Below the pieces are notes generated by a model that saw nothing but the letters and a program-made list of their open reading frames with translations, was not told the origin of the DNA and did no database searches. DNA of 64,000 nucleotides. It comes from Vibrio celticus (GTDB lineage: Bacteria > Pseudomonadota > Gammaproteobacteria > Enterobacterales > Vibrionaceae). The stretch spans positions 434,001-498,000 of the forward strand of contig NZ_AP025463.1 of the NCBI RefSeq assembly GCF_024347335.1. The letters run 5' to 3'. The position numbers and the translations under genes were made by a program. Positions 44,734-54,455 of this stretch are shown here, one piece after another (position 1 is the first letter of the stretch; every line of letters starts with the position of its first letter).

Positions 44734-45462
44734 TTGAGCGAAGGGTTACAGCGATGCTTTGTGTTGCACCGTCGACCATACAGTGAGTCGAGCCTGATCT
44801 TGGACGTCTTCAGCGAAGAGTTCGGTCGGGTGACGTTGATGTCTAAAGGCGCTCGCAGCAAGCGTTCCAATTTGAAAGGTGCATTACAACCTTTTACGCC
44901 GCTACTGCTTAAGTGGTCTGGTAATGGTTCGATGAAAACCTTACGCCAAGCTGAACCCATCAGCTTGGGGCTTCCTCTCGCCGGTATTAATCTGTATTCA
45001 GGCATGTACGTGAACGAGCTTATCGGTCGGGTATTGATGGCGGAAGTACCGATGCCTGCACTTTTTCACGACTATCTTCATGCTTTAACAGAGCTGGCGC
45101 ATAATGATAATCCTGAGCCAGCACTGCGTCGCTTTGAGCTGGCTCTATTATCCGCTATGGGCTATGGCGTCGACTTTTTACACTGCGCGGGCACTGGCGA
45201 AGCGATCGATTCGAGCATGACTTATCGCTATCGAGAGCAGAAAGGTTTCATCGCTTCGGTGCGTCGAGACAACCTGACTTTTATGGGCGATGAACTTATC
45301 GCAATCAGTGAACGTAGGTTTATCACTAAAGAGCAGTTAAAAGCGGCAAAACGCTTTACACGCATAGCCTTAAAGCCGTATCTTGGCGGCAAACCATTAA
45401 AAAGTAGAGAGCTATTTATGCCAACAATAGCCCTCTCTAGAGCACGGAGTATTGGAAAATGA
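44734..45462 (+). CDS. recO: DNA repair protein RecO
   Basis: Mediator that loads RecA on SSB-coated DNA and anneals strands in the RecFOR pathway. 242 aa with an N-terminal OB fold (about 1-80; MSKGARSKRSNLKGALQPF) and a helical C-terminal region with HCAGTGEAIDSS and the family end ALKPYLGGKPLKSRELF. The start is the TTG at 44734: no in-frame ATG exists nearby, and AGGG is just upstream. The 4-base overlap with pdxJ (ATGA) suggests translational coupling. Confidence 0.94.
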   Translation: MSEGLQRCFVLHRRPYSESSLILDVFSEEFGRVTLMSKGARSKRSNLKGALQPFTPLLLKWSGNGSMKTLRQAEPISLGLPLAGINLYSGMYVNELIGRVLMAEVPMPALFHDYLHALTELAHNDNPEPALRRFELALLSAMGYGVDFLHCAGTGEAIDSSMTYRYREQKGFIASVRRDNLTFMGDELIAISERRFITKEQLKAAKRFTRIALKPYLGGKPLKSRELFMPTIALSRARSIGK

Positions 45463-46196
45463 GCTCAATCCTTTTAGGCGTTAATATCGACCATATTGCA
45501 ACACTACGTAATGCACGTGGTACTAAATACCCAGATCCAGTACACGCAGCTGAAATTGCTGAACGTGCGGGTGCTGACGGCATTACTGTTCACCTGCGTG
45601 AAGACCGTCGTCATATCGTTGACCGTGATGTGCGTATTCTGGCTGAAACACTTCAGACTCGTATGAATTTGGAGATGGCAGTAACGGATGAGATGGTTCA
45701 AATTGCCCTCGATACTAATCCTGAGTTTGTTTGTCTGGTTCCAGAGAAGCGTGAAGAGCTGACCACTGAAGGTGGCTTGGATGTGGTTGGTCAACTTGAA
45801 AAGATCAAAGCGGCGATGGAAAAACTGTCTGCAGCTGGCATTAAGGTGTCTCTGTTTATCGATGCTGACCGTGAGCAAATCGACGCAGCAAAAGCGTGTG
45901 GCGCACCGTTCATTGAACTGCACACTGGTCATTACGCCGATGCTAAAACAGAAGAAGATCAACAAGACGAGCTGAAAAAGATTGCTGCAGGCGCAAGCTA
46001 CGCGGACGATCTTGGTATCACAGTCAATGCGGGCCATGGTCTGACTTACCACAACGTCGCCCCAATTGCGGCTCTTCCTGAGATCTACGAGCTGAACATC
46101 GGTCACTCGATCATGGGACGCGCAGTGTTTGATGGTTTGAACAAAGCCGTTGCAGACATGAAAGCCGTGATGGAAACAGCACGCAACAACGCTTAG
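45459..46196 (+). CDS. pdxJ: Pyridoxine 5'-phosphate synthase
   Basis: Condenses DXP with amino-acetone phosphate to pyridoxine 5'-phosphate; the route begins with Epd, also in this window. 245 aa, a TIM barrel. The N-terminus GVNIDHIATLRNARGTKYPD contains conserved residues, with HLREDRRHI near 46 and C-terminal NAGHGLTYHNV and NIGHSIMGRA. recO-pdxJ-acpS is the conserved order. Confidence 0.97.
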   Translation: MSSILLGVNIDHIATLRNARGTKYPDPVHAAEIAERAGADGITVHLREDRRHIVDRDVRILAETLQTRMNLEMAVTDEMVQIALDTNPEFVCLVPEKREELTTEGGLDVVGQLEKIKAAMEKLSAAGIKVSLFIDADREQIDAAKACGAPFIELHTGHYADAKTEEDQQDELKKIAAGASYADDLGITVNAGHGLTYHNVAPIAALPEIYELNIGHSIMGRAVFDGLNKAVADMKAVMETARNNA

Positions 46197-46274
46197 TTTT
46201 CTAAACCGTAAGCGTTAAGTCGTAAGCGACGAATTAGTAGAATTAATAGATAGAAGTTTAGTAGTAGGGTAAGC

Positions 46275-46655
46275 ATGGCTGTTGTTGGATTAGGTACAGA
46301 TATCGCAGAAATTGAACGTGTTGAAAAGGCATTGTCACGAAGTGGTGACGCTTTTGCTCAGCGTATTTTGACCGATTCTGAATTTGAAGTATTTCAGCAA
46401 CTGAAGCAAAAAGGGCGTTACCTTGCAAAACGTTTTGCTGCCAAAGAAGCAGCATCTAAGGCGTTGGGCACGGGGATCGCACTGGGTGTGACTTTCCACG
46501 ACTTTGAGATTTCAAACGATGAGCATGGCAAGCCAGTTCTGAGCCTGCATAAAAAAGCGCGTGAAATCGCAGAGGCGAACGGCACAACATCAATTCATCT
46601 GACTATCTCGGATGAGCGTCACTACGCAGTGGCAACGGTGTTACTCGAATCGTAA
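46275..46655 (+). CDS. acpS: Holo-[acyl-carrier-protein] synthase
   Basis: Transfers phosphopantetheine from CoA to the acyl carrier protein of fatty-acid synthesis. 126 aa, as in E. coli. Magnesium and CoA-binding motifs VGLGTDIAEIERVEKAL (residues 4-20) and KRFAAKEAASKALGTGI near 55 are visible. Last gene of the recO-pdxJ-acpS unit; a perfect palindromic terminator follows. Confidence 0.96.
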   Translation: MAVVGLGTDIAEIERVEKALSRSGDAFAQRILTDSEFEVFQQLKQKGRYLAKRFAAKEAASKALGTGIALGVTFHDFEISNDEHGKPVLSLHKKAREIAEANGTTSIHLTISDERHYAVATVLLES

Positions 46656-46700
46656 ATAGATTATCGCGACTTTATATCTAGTGCTCTTGGCTCTAGACAG

Positions 46701-46732
46701 AAAAAAGCAGAGCTCATGAGCTCTGCTTTTTT
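46701..46732. terminator. Bidirectional terminator between acpS and barA
   Basis: The 32 bases are a perfect palindrome: A6, GCAGAGCTCA, its complement, T6. It can end both converging transcripts. Confidence 0.93.
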
Positions 46733-46780
46733 ATTAGCGGGTAAACCCTCTAACGAATACTGGTGAGTAACAAGTGCCCA

Positions 46781-49594
46781 CTAGGTCTTGGCCGGTTTCA
46801 AGTAGTGAATCGCGGTTGCTTGAACCTTATCTAATTCATCCTGAAGCTCGAAAAGCTCCGGTTCAATATCTTCAACAGAAGTACCAGAACGTAGCTCTTT
46901 CTCTATCGTCGCACATACCGATTTTAGTCTTGGTACGCCGCTGTACGAGCTGCTGCCATGCATCTTGTGGATGATGTGTATCAGCTCTTCAACTGGGTAG
47001 TCACTGTCTTCTATCGCTTTGTCTGCTGCCTCATAAACCTCTGGAATAAAGTCTACGAGCATTTGCAGCATATCGCGTGCGAGATCTTCTTTATTGGCGG
47101 CTTGTTTCATCGCAGCTTGCCAATCAATGATGATGTTTGTGTGCACGCTGGCTTCAGTTTCTGACACTGGAGCGTTGTCGACTTCAGCAGAGACCGCTGG
47201 GTGGTCTGGATCTATTTTTTCGATGTGCTCAACCTCAGAGGTCGAGCTCCAATGAATCAGAACCTGCTGTAAAACATGCTCTTCAATAGGTTTGGTTAGG
47301 TAGTCATCCATGCCCGCTTCAAGCAGTCGGTCACGTTCGCCAATCATGGCATGCGCGGTAACGGCAATCACAGGCGTATTTGCATTGTTCGCCAGCTTCT
47401 TGATGTTCTGACAAGCGGTCACACCGTCCATCTGTGGCATTTGAATATCCATGAAGACGATATCAAATGGCGTCTCTGTCGCTTTGTCTATCGCCTGCTG
47501 ACCACTGGTACAACTGATGACGGTTTCTACACGCTCTTTGAGCAGCGCGGTGATCAGTTTTAGGTTGGCTGGGTTGTCGTCGACCGCCAATACCGTAAGC
47601 GGAAGCTTCTCTTCTGAATGTGTTTCAATTGCTGGTGCAATCAAGGTTGGTGCCTGATTCGATACCAGAGTTTGCAGTAACTTCTTACGAGAAAGAGGCT
47701 TAGTGATGCACTGAACATCGACCTCTTTCATTAGTTGCTCACCCAACGCTAGCTCGGTACTTGGTGTACCAATTATCACGTTTTGAGCAATCTTCTTCGC
47801 ACCGATCGCCCAACCACTCACGGTATCAAATTGATATTCTTGGTTGGCGGCTAGGTTAAGCAAAACGTAGTCATACGAGGTGGTCTCGTCTGGCATCACC
47901 GAACGATACGTTACCACTAAACCTTCTTGAGTTAGGATTTGCTGAGTAATCGATGCCGCTTGCATGTTTGGTTCGATAAGCAGCAGTTGTTTGTCTTGCA
48001 GACACTGAGTCTCAATTAGCTCAGTCATCGGCATATCAGTCGTTGATAGTCTCAAGGTGAACCAGAAGGTAGAGCCTTGGTGAAGACGACTGGTTAGGCT
48101 GATCTCTCCGCCCATTTGGCTGACCAGTTTTTGGGTGATAACCAGACCTAAGCCTGTGCCACCATAGCGACGAGAGATACTTGCATCGGCTTGGCTGAAG
48201 GCTTGGAACAGCTGAGCTTGTTGGCGCTCAGAAATACCAATACCCGTATCGCGAACCATGAATTGCAGCTCGATGTTGTCTTCACTTTGTGAGCGAAGCT
48301 CAACGCTGATATCAATGTTGCCGCGTTCGGTAAACTTGATTGAGTTACCAACAAGGTTGGTTAGGATCTGCTGAATACGCAGTGGATCACCCACCACGCC
48401 TGGCGGTACTTTAGGATCGATCTTCAGTGTCAGCTCTAGGCCTTTCTCATGAGCGTTGGTTGCTTGAAGGTTTACTACCTCTTCAAGGCTGGCTTGGAAC
48501 TCAAATGGAATGTTCTCTAGGGCTAACTTACCGGCTTCAAGTTTTGAGAAGTCCAAGATATCGTTGATGATGCTAAGCAGGTTATTTGCCGAACGTTCAA
48601 TGGTTTGCAGATAATCGGTTTGACTGTTCGATAGGTGAGTCTTGAGCATCTGACGAGTAAAGCCAATTACACCGTTCAGAGGCGTTCTCAGTTCGTGAGA
48701 CATATTCGCTAAGAACTCAGATTTAACACGAGCCGCTTCTTGCGCGCGTTTCTTCGCGATGTCTAACTCAACGTTTTGAATCTCTAGCTGTTCAAGGGTT
48801 TCACGCAAATCTGATGTGGCTTGGTCGATACTGTGCTGCATCTCGACGTGATATTCTGATAGCGATACCGCCATCGCGTTGATACCGTTTTTCAGCGAAT
48901 CTAGCTCACCATGCATCTTACCTTCGATACGTACATCTAGGTGACCACGACGAATGCGGTCGACCATATTTTTCATGTGTGTGATCGGTTGGGTTACGTC
49001 GTGCATCAAACGGAACGCAAACACGGCCGATAAACCAAGTCCGAGAATCAACACCAAGAAGGCAGAGAACACTTCTTGATATTGCTGCAGTCGAAGTGAA
49101 GATAGATCTAACTCAATTGCAATATAGCCGATCGCTTGATTGGCTTGAGACTGACCGTTGGCTGAATTGATGTACTGGCCTTCGGCGATGATAGGCGTCC
49201 GCAGGATCAGCGTATTATCGAGAAGGTTCGATGAGCTCAAATGCGGAATCGGTTTATCTTTCGGATAGGTTAGGCTTTCAAAATCGGGGTGGAAGTTTGA
49301 GGTTACAAACAACTCATGACGCTCATCAAACACCGCGATACTGCGTACCAGCTTAGAGTTTTTTCGATGCGCATAGCTAATAAGCTGACGAACAGACTCT
49401 CGACTTTCGAGCTTCATGCCTGATTCACTCGCAATCGCAAGTGGTTCAATGATGCTAGTACCAGTATTAACCACCTGACCCTCAAGGTCTTGATAGCGGT
49501 TAAATGAGAAAAATGCACTCAATAGCAACCCAATAATCAGGGTTGGAGCTAGAGTTAAGGTAATTACACGGGCTCTTAAGCCATATCTGGTCAT
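46781..49594 (-). CDS. barA: Hybrid sensor kinase BarA (VarS)
   Basis: Tripartite histidine kinase that phosphorylates UvrY/VarA, driving Csr small RNAs and hence carbon metabolism, quorum and virulence genes in Vibrio. 937 aa: TM1 (about 10-30), periplasmic sensor domain, TM2 (about 176-196), HAMP (200-250), coiled coil, HisKA with H300 in MSHELRTPLNG, HATPase with N-box NSIKFTERG and GTGLGL, a degenerate receiver (530-650, lacking a clear Asp), an intact receiver with D716 in FMDIQMPQMDG, and HPt with HKMHGSSSYSG. Divergent from rlmD, like barA and rumA in E. coli. Confidence 0.96.
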   Translation of the reverse strand: MTRYGLRARVITLTLAPTLIIGLLLSAFFSFNRYQDLEGQVVNTGTSIIEPLAIASESGMKLESRESVRQLISYAHRKNSKLVRSIAVFDERHELFVTSNFHPDFESLTYPKDKPIPHLSSSNLLDNTLILRTPIIAEGQYINSANGQSQANQAIGYIAIELDLSSLRLQQYQEVFSAFLVLILGLGLSAVFAFRLMHDVTQPITHMKNMVDRIRRGHLDVRIEGKMHGELDSLKNGINAMAVSLSEYHVEMQHSIDQATSDLRETLEQLEIQNVELDIAKKRAQEAARVKSEFLANMSHELRTPLNGVIGFTRQMLKTHLSNSQTDYLQTIERSANNLLSIINDILDFSKLEAGKLALENIPFEFQASLEEVVNLQATNAHEKGLELTLKIDPKVPPGVVGDPLRIQQILTNLVGNSIKFTERGNIDISVELRSQSEDNIELQFMVRDTGIGISERQQAQLFQAFSQADASISRRYGGTGLGLVITQKLVSQMGGEISLTSRLHQGSTFWFTLRLSTTDMPMTELIETQCLQDKQLLLIEPNMQAASITQQILTQEGLVVTYRSVMPDETTSYDYVLLNLAANQEYQFDTVSGWAIGAKKIAQNVIIGTPSTELALGEQLMKEVDVQCITKPLSRKKLLQTLVSNQAPTLIAPAIETHSEEKLPLTVLAVDDNPANLKLITALLKERVETVISCTSGQQAIDKATETPFDIVFMDIQMPQMDGVTACQNIKKLANNANTPVIAVTAHAMIGERDRLLEAGMDDYLTKPIEEHVLQQVLIHWSSTSEVEHIEKIDPDHPAVSAEVDNAPVSETEASVHTNIIIDWQAAMKQAANKEDLARDMLQMLVDFIPEVYEAADKAIEDSDYPVEELIHIIHKMHGSSSYSGVPRLKSVCATIEKELRSGTSVEDIEPELFELQDELDKVQATAIHYLKPAKT

Positions 49595-49759
49595 GTTCTT
49601 TAATTACATCGAGGTCTGGATATGGGAAAATAACGCACACAATGGCGGTTAAGTGAACGGTAAGCTTAATCAAAGCCGTGACGTTCGACAATGATTCCAA
49701 GACATAATAGTGAGTCCTGGATACCAATTACTTATTAAAAGATACATTAGGCACAAGCA

Positions 49760-51079
49760 ATGGCACGTTTTTTCCAACCAAAAAAGAAAACTCAACTCGA
49801 GACCAAGCATCAATCGGTTTTGGTTGAACGAATGGATCACAATGGCGCTGGCATCGCTTATCAAAAGAATAAACCGGTTTTCATTGATGGTGCATTGCCC
49901 GGTGAGCAGGTGGTTATTCAACTTACTGAGAGCAAAAGTAAGTTTTCGCGAGCTAAACTCATCAAGTTATTGAAGCCGAGCGAGCAGCGTTTAAAGCCGT
50001 TTTGTAAGCACTTTAATCAGTGTGGTGGCTGTCACCTTCAACACCTCGGCTACTCTTCTCAGGTTGAGCATAAGTCGCAATCTCTGACCCACCTGATGAG
50101 CCAATACCAAACGGTGAACACTGAAGTTGCACAACCTATTGTCGGTGATGAAACCGGTTATCGACGTCGCGCGCGTATCAGCCTATTTGTTGACAAAAAG
50201 ACACAGCAGCTTCAGTTCGGTTTCCGTAAGAAGCAGAGTAAGCAGATTGAAAATATCACCGACTGTGCCGTGCTTGATCCTCGCCTCAATGTATTGCTGC
50301 CAAAACTGAAAAATTTACTGAACACTTTCAACAGCCTTACGTCTTTAGGACACGTTGAATTGGTGTTGGGCGATACTGGCCCTGTAATGGTGCTACGTCA
50401 CCTTAAGCCTTTGGTTGAAAAAGATGAGCAAGCGCTGATTGCGTTAGCAAAAGAAGAAGGCGCTACGCTGTACTCGATGCCTGAAACCGATAAGTTGGTT
50501 CGCTTAGTTGGCGATGCACCTTCTTATAGCGAAACTGGCGTAACGTTGCCGTTTGAGCCAAACCACTTTATCCAAGTAAACCAGAAAGTGAATCAGCAGA
50601 TGGTGGCTCAAGCGATTGATTGGCTAGAACCTCAAGCGGATGAGCGAGTGCTCGACCTGTTTTGTGGCTTAGGGAATTTCAGTTTGCCTATCGCGCAACA
50701 ATCGGCGTTTGTGGTTGGCGTAGAAGGCGTTGATGAAATGGTTCAGCAAGCCACATCTAACGCAGCGTTAAACCAGTTAAGCAATACGGAATTTTACCAA
50801 GCTAACCTTGAAGAAGACTTATCTTCACAGCCTTGGGCAAAAGAGAAATTTGATAAAGTATTGCTTGACCCGGCACGTGCGGGAGCGAGTGGGATCGTTG
50901 ATCAAATTTCAGCGTTAGGAGCGAAGCGTGTGGTTTATGTTTCGTGTAATCCTGCTACTCTAGCTAGAGATTCTGAGAGCTTAGAAAAACAAGGCTATCA
51001 ATTAGCCAAACTGGGTATGTTGGACATGTTCCCCCACACCAGTCATCTAGAATCGATGGCTCTCTTTATCAAGGCTTAG
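49760..51079 (+). CDS. rlmD: 23S rRNA m5U1939 methyltransferase RlmD (RumA)
   Basis: Fe-S protein that 5-methylates U1939 of 23S rRNA. 439 aa: N-terminal TRAM domain (15-75), [4Fe-4S] cysteines C82, C88, C91 (in CKHFNQCGGC) and C169, then a Rossmann methyltransferase domain with catalytic Cys396 in YVSCNPATLARD. Between barA and relA, as in E. coli. Confidence 0.97.
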   Translation: MARFFQPKKKTQLETKHQSVLVERMDHNGAGIAYQKNKPVFIDGALPGEQVVIQLTESKSKFSRAKLIKLLKPSEQRLKPFCKHFNQCGGCHLQHLGYSSQVEHKSQSLTHLMSQYQTVNTEVAQPIVGDETGYRRRARISLFVDKKTQQLQFGFRKKQSKQIENITDCAVLDPRLNVLLPKLKNLLNTFNSLTSLGHVELVLGDTGPVMVLRHLKPLVEKDEQALIALAKEEGATLYSMPETDKLVRLVGDAPSYSETGVTLPFEPNHFIQVNQKVNQQMVAQAIDWLEPQADERVLDLFCGLGNFSLPIAQQSAFVVGVEGVDEMVQQATSNAALNQLSNTEFYQANLEEDLSSQPWAKEKFDKVLLDPARAGASGIVDQISALGAKRVVYVSCNPATLARDSESLEKQGYQLAKLGMLDMFPHTSHLESMALFIKA

Positions 51080-51136
51080 AGGCCCTTAACAAGGCTTCAA
51101 ATGAATCACAAAGGCGCAGGGAAGCCTGCGCTGATA

Positions 51137-51178
51137 TCAATATGGTCGAACTAACTTGGAACCAGTTAGTCATATTGA
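51137..51178 (+). promoter_or_regulatory. Long imperfect hairpin in the relA leader
   Basis: TCAATATG...ACTAACT (51137-51156) pairs with AGTTAGTCATATTGA (51164-51178); the left arm has a 5-nt bulge (GTCGA) and the loop is TGGAACC. It lies 35 bp before the relA start without a T-run. Possible leader-RNA control or an operator. Also upstream at 51112-51132, GCGCAGG and CCTGCGC form another stem with a 4-nt loop. Confidence 0.45.
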
Positions 51179-51212
51179 ATTGGGTATAAAACATAATAAC
51201 TAGGAAGGCATG

Positions 51213-53435
51213 ATGGTTGCGGTACGAAGCGCACATTTAAACCCAAGCGAACAGTTTGAGCTAGAAAGTTGGATTGCGTCACTAAATCAAGACGCAAAAA
51301 CCTCGAATAAACTGATCAAAGTTTATCGTCACTGTGAAGAGCTATTAAAAGATCACGAGCAAGCGTCGCTCCTGCTTTGGCGTGGCCGCGAGATGATCGA
51401 AATCTTGGTTACGCTGTCCATGGACCGTGCCACTTTAATTGCAGCGCAACTTTTCCCCGTCGTCTCAAGCGGCGTTTTTGAGCGCGAAGCGTTTGAAGAA
51501 AGCTACGGTAAAGAAACCGTAAAGTTGATCGATGGCGTTGAAGAAATGGCGGCCTTAGGCCAGTTAAACGTGACTCTTGAAGGCAGTGCTGCCTCGGGTC
51601 AAGTTGATAACGTTCGTCGTATGTTACTGGCGATGGTCGACGACTTCCGCTGCGTAGTCATCAAACTCGCTGAGCGAATCTGTAACCTTATTGAGGTGAA
51701 AAAAGCGCCTGATGCTGTGCGTCGCGCGGCAGCAAAAGAGTGTTCTAACATCTACGCTCCGCTCGCTAACCGTTTAGGTATTGGTCAGCTTAAGTGGGAA
51801 ATCGAAGATTACGCATTTCGCTACCAACAGCCAGACACCTACAAGCAGATTGCTAAACAGTTGTCCGAGCGTCGCATCGTACGTGAACAATACATTAAAG
51901 ATTTCGTTGACGACTTAACGGCGGAAATGAACCGTTCAAGCATCAATGCAGAAGTCAGCGGTCGACCAAAACACATCTACAGCATCTGGCGTAAAATGCA
52001 GAAGAAAGGCTTGGACTTCGATGAGCTCTTTGACGTACGTGCGGTACGTATCATCGCCGACCAGCTTCAAGACTGCTATGCCGGCTTAGGTGTGGTTCAT
52101 ACCAAATACAAACATCTACCAAGTGAATTCGATGACTATGTGGCGAACCCTAAGCCAAATGGTTACCAGTCTATTCACACCGTGGTTTTGGGCCCAGAAG
52201 GCAAGACCATTGAGATTCAGATCCGTACCAAGCAGATGCACGAAGACTCTGAGCTTGGTGTGGCGGCGCACTGGAAGTACAAAGAAGGTGCTTCAAGCGG
52301 ACGCAGTGGTTACGACGAGAAAATCACTTGGTTGCGTAAACTTATCGATTGGCAAGAAGAGATGTCGGATTCTGGCGAGATGCTGGATGAAGTTCGTAGC
52401 CAAGTATTCGATGATCGCGTATATGCCTTTACACCGCGCGGTGACGTGGTCGATTTACCTATGGGTGCAACCCCACTGGACTTCGCTTACCACATCCACT
52501 CGATGGTCGGACACCGTTGTATCGGTGCCAAAGTAGCAGGCCGTATCGTCCCATTCACTCATAAATTATCGATGGGTGATCAGGTTGAAATTATCACTCA
52601 GAAAGAGCCGAACCCATCACGTGATTGGCTGAACCCAACCACAGGTTTTGTTCATTCTGGTCGTGCTCGAGCCAAGATCAATGCTTGGTTCCGTGCGCAA
52701 AGTCGTGAGAAGAACCTAGAAGCGGGTCGAGACATCCTTGAGGCGGAACTTGCTAAAGTGGGTGCAACCTTAAAAGATGCAGACCAATACGCTCTGAGAC
52801 GCTTTAACGTCAACACGCCAGATGAGCTTTATGCTGGTATCGGCAGTGGCGATTTGCGCATTAACCAAGTGGTTAATCACATCAATGCGTTGGTCAACAA
52901 GCCTACGGCGGAAGAGGAAGACAAGAAAGCGCTAGAGAAACTGCTTGAGTCGGAAAACAAGCCAGCACAACAGAGCCGTCCGAAGAAAGATGCGGTAGTG
53001 GTTGAGGGCGTTGATAACCTAATGACGCACCTAGCTCGTTGCTGTCAGCCAATCCCTGGTGATGTGATTAAAGGTTACATTACTCAAGGTCGTGGTATCT
53101 CAGTGCACCGCGCTGACTGTGAACAGCTAGGCGAACTTAGTATGCACGCACCAGAACGTATCATTGATACTGTTTGGGGCAATGGCTTTGTTGGTTCATA
53201 CATCCTAACGCTGCGTGTTGAAGCGCTAGAGCGTAATGGCTTGTTGAAAGACATCACCTCACTGTTCTCGAATGAAAAGATCAGCGTGACCACAATGAAG
53301 AGCCGTATCGACTACAAGCGTCAGCTATCGGTAATGGATTTCGATTTGGAAGTGACCAATATTGAAATTCTGAGTCGCGTGACCAGCCGAGTAGAGCAGA
53401 TCAAAGATGTCATGAGCGTAAAACGCCTAGGCTAG
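51213..53435 (+). CDS. relA: GTP pyrophosphokinase RelA
   Basis: Ribosome-associated (p)ppGpp synthetase of the stringent response. 740 aa from the ATG at 51213 (MVAVRSAHLN), matching E. coli; AGGAAGG is upstream. Pseudo-hydrolase domain (about 1-200, without HD catalytic residues), synthetase domain (220-370, with KPNGYQSIHT and QIRTKQMH), TGS (400-460, starting DRVYAFTPRGDVVDLP), helical, Zn-finger (CCQPIPGD near 612) and C-terminal ACT domain. A strong 3' terminator now lies past the IS element. Confidence 0.97.
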   Translation: MVAVRSAHLNPSEQFELESWIASLNQDAKTSNKLIKVYRHCEELLKDHEQASLLLWRGREMIEILVTLSMDRATLIAAQLFPVVSSGVFEREAFEESYGKETVKLIDGVEEMAALGQLNVTLEGSAASGQVDNVRRMLLAMVDDFRCVVIKLAERICNLIEVKKAPDAVRRAAAKECSNIYAPLANRLGIGQLKWEIEDYAFRYQQPDTYKQIAKQLSERRIVREQYIKDFVDDLTAEMNRSSINAEVSGRPKHIYSIWRKMQKKGLDFDELFDVRAVRIIADQLQDCYAGLGVVHTKYKHLPSEFDDYVANPKPNGYQSIHTVVLGPEGKTIEIQIRTKQMHEDSELGVAAHWKYKEGASSGRSGYDEKITWLRKLIDWQEEMSDSGEMLDEVRSQVFDDRVYAFTPRGDVVDLPMGATPLDFAYHIHSMVGHRCIGAKVAGRIVPFTHKLSMGDQVEIITQKEPNPSRDWLNPTTGFVHSGRARAKINAWFRAQSREKNLEAGRDILEAELAKVGATLKDADQYALRRFNVNTPDELYAGIGSGDLRINQVVNHINALVNKPTAEEEDKKALEKLLESENKPAQQSRPKKDAVVVEGVDNLMTHLARCCQPIPGDVIKGYITQGRGISVHRADCEQLGELSMHAPERIIDTVWGNGFVGSYILTLRVEALERNGLLKDITSLFSNEKISVTTMKSRIDYKRQLSVMDFDLEVTNIEILSRVTSRVEQIKDVMSVKRLG

Positions 53436-53580
53436 TTTTTACGTCGTACTTAGCTTTCTAACTGCGTTAGTTTCACTTATTTCACTCCATCACATAGGCA
53501 AGCTATGCTCAGGAGCCTCATAAGTTTACTGCCTTGTTAGAAGAACTAGGGCGTGTTGATCTTTGCTGTACATTTCGCGT

Positions 53581-54096
53581 TCAACAATACATCGGTAGCC
53601 ACATTAACATGAATGCCAGCGATAACATGCTGGCATAATTCCTTTCTAGCTTGTCATATCTACTTGAAATAGCTCGATAATGCTTAATTCTCCCAAAGGC
53701 ATTTTCGACCAAGTGACGATACTTGTATAAACACCAATCCATACTGTCTTTGTCTATATCTTGTCCGTAATTGCGTTTAGCAATTACCGTTTCTCCGCCA
53801 CGTTCCTTAACAAAAATACGGAAAGGTTCGCTGTCATATCCTTTATCACAAACGATGGTATTAACTTCATCGAGTTGCTCAACTAAGCTTTCGGCATGCA
53901 CTATATCGTGGCGTTGTCCCTCTGATAAATCAAAGCAAATCGGCAGGCCACCACTATCTACGGCTAAGTGAATTTTGGTTGAGTTGCCCCCGCGACTTTT
54001 TCCTATTTGCTCTGAACTTTCAGTAGCTGCACCTGTACTATGCTGATGTGCTCTAACTATAGAGCCATCAAGAAATACCCATTCAAAATCAGCCAT
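53581..54096 (-). CDS. IS transposase, C-terminal ORF (OrfB)
   Basis: 171-aa DDE transposase domain. Acidic catalytic residues appear in VFLDGSIVRAH (D), NTIVCDKGYDSEPFR (D) and LVENAFGRIKHY (E), with the distances expected of IS5-type elements. It overlaps OrfA by 40 bases in the -1 frame; full-length transposase would need a -1 shift, or OrfB starts at its own ATG (54096). No canonical A6G slippery site was seen in the overlap. The frame is intact, so the element may be active. Confidence 0.9.
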   Translation of the reverse strand: MADFEWVFLDGSIVRAHQHSTGAATESSEQIGKSRGGNSTKIHLAVDSGGLPICFDLSEGQRHDIVHAESLVEQLDEVNTIVCDKGYDSEPFRIFVKERGGETVIAKRNYGQDIDKDSMDWCLYKYRHLVENAFGRIKHYRAISSRYDKLERNYASMLSLAFMLMWLPMYC

Positions 54097-54341
54097 GTTA
54101 GATAAGCTTTGAAAAGATTATCTAAAATCCCTTTCTTTGACCAAAGATTAAATCGTCTGTAAACGGTACTCCACTCTCCGAACTCAGAGGGTAGATCTCG
54201 CCAAGGAATACCTGTTCTCATTCGATAAAGTATTCCTTCAAATGTCATTCGATGTTCAGTTTTATCGTAAATACGACCTGTACTTTTCATAACTTGGAGT
54301 AGCAGTTCCCAGCGAATATCAGTTAGCATTGTTCTTGGCAT
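54057..54341 (-). CDS. IS transposase, N-terminal ORF (OrfA)
   Basis: 94-aa N-terminal helix-turn-helix part of the transposase (DUF4096-like), with PWRDLPSEFGEWSTVYRRFNLWSKKG typical of IS5-family OrfA. Begins 90 bases inside the right end of the IS. It ends in OrfB coding sequence in another frame. Confidence 0.9.
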   Translation of the reverse strand: MPRTMLTDIRWELLLQVMKSTGRIYDKTEHRMTFEGILYRMRTGIPWRDLPSEFGEWSTVYRRFNLWSKKGILDNLFKAYLTWLILNGYFLMAL

Positions 54342-54455
54342 GGTATTGGTTATGGTTTTACTTTTGGCGAAGCAAATTATAACTCTTTACCATGCTGTTC
54401 AAAAAACACTCACGAAAGATCAACACGCCCTAATTACTTAGTAAAAAAGATAGCT

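Larger units (their letters stand above)
53549..54430 (-). mobile_element. IS5-family insertion sequence (882 bp)
   Basis: Left end GGGCGTGTTGATCTTT and right end (reverse complement) GGGCGTGTTGATCTTTCG are terminal inverted repeats of about 16 bp. TA flanks both ends (53547-53548 and 54431-54432), a 2-bp target duplication. Two overlapping ORFs encode an IS427-type DDE transposase on the minus strand. Inserted between relA and mazG. The group is named from ORF structure and TA duplication; ISfinder was not consulted. Confidence 0.93.

Noticed and set aside
45504..46106. 200-codon open frame antisense to pdxJ
   Set aside because: It lies fully inside pdxJ, has no family match and reflects codon bias in the real gene.
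47700..48060. Frameshift or damage in barA, because the first receiver lacks a clear phospho-acceptor
   Set aside because: A degenerate middle domain before the active receiver is not an interruption here: the frame is continuous and the second receiver and HPt are intact.
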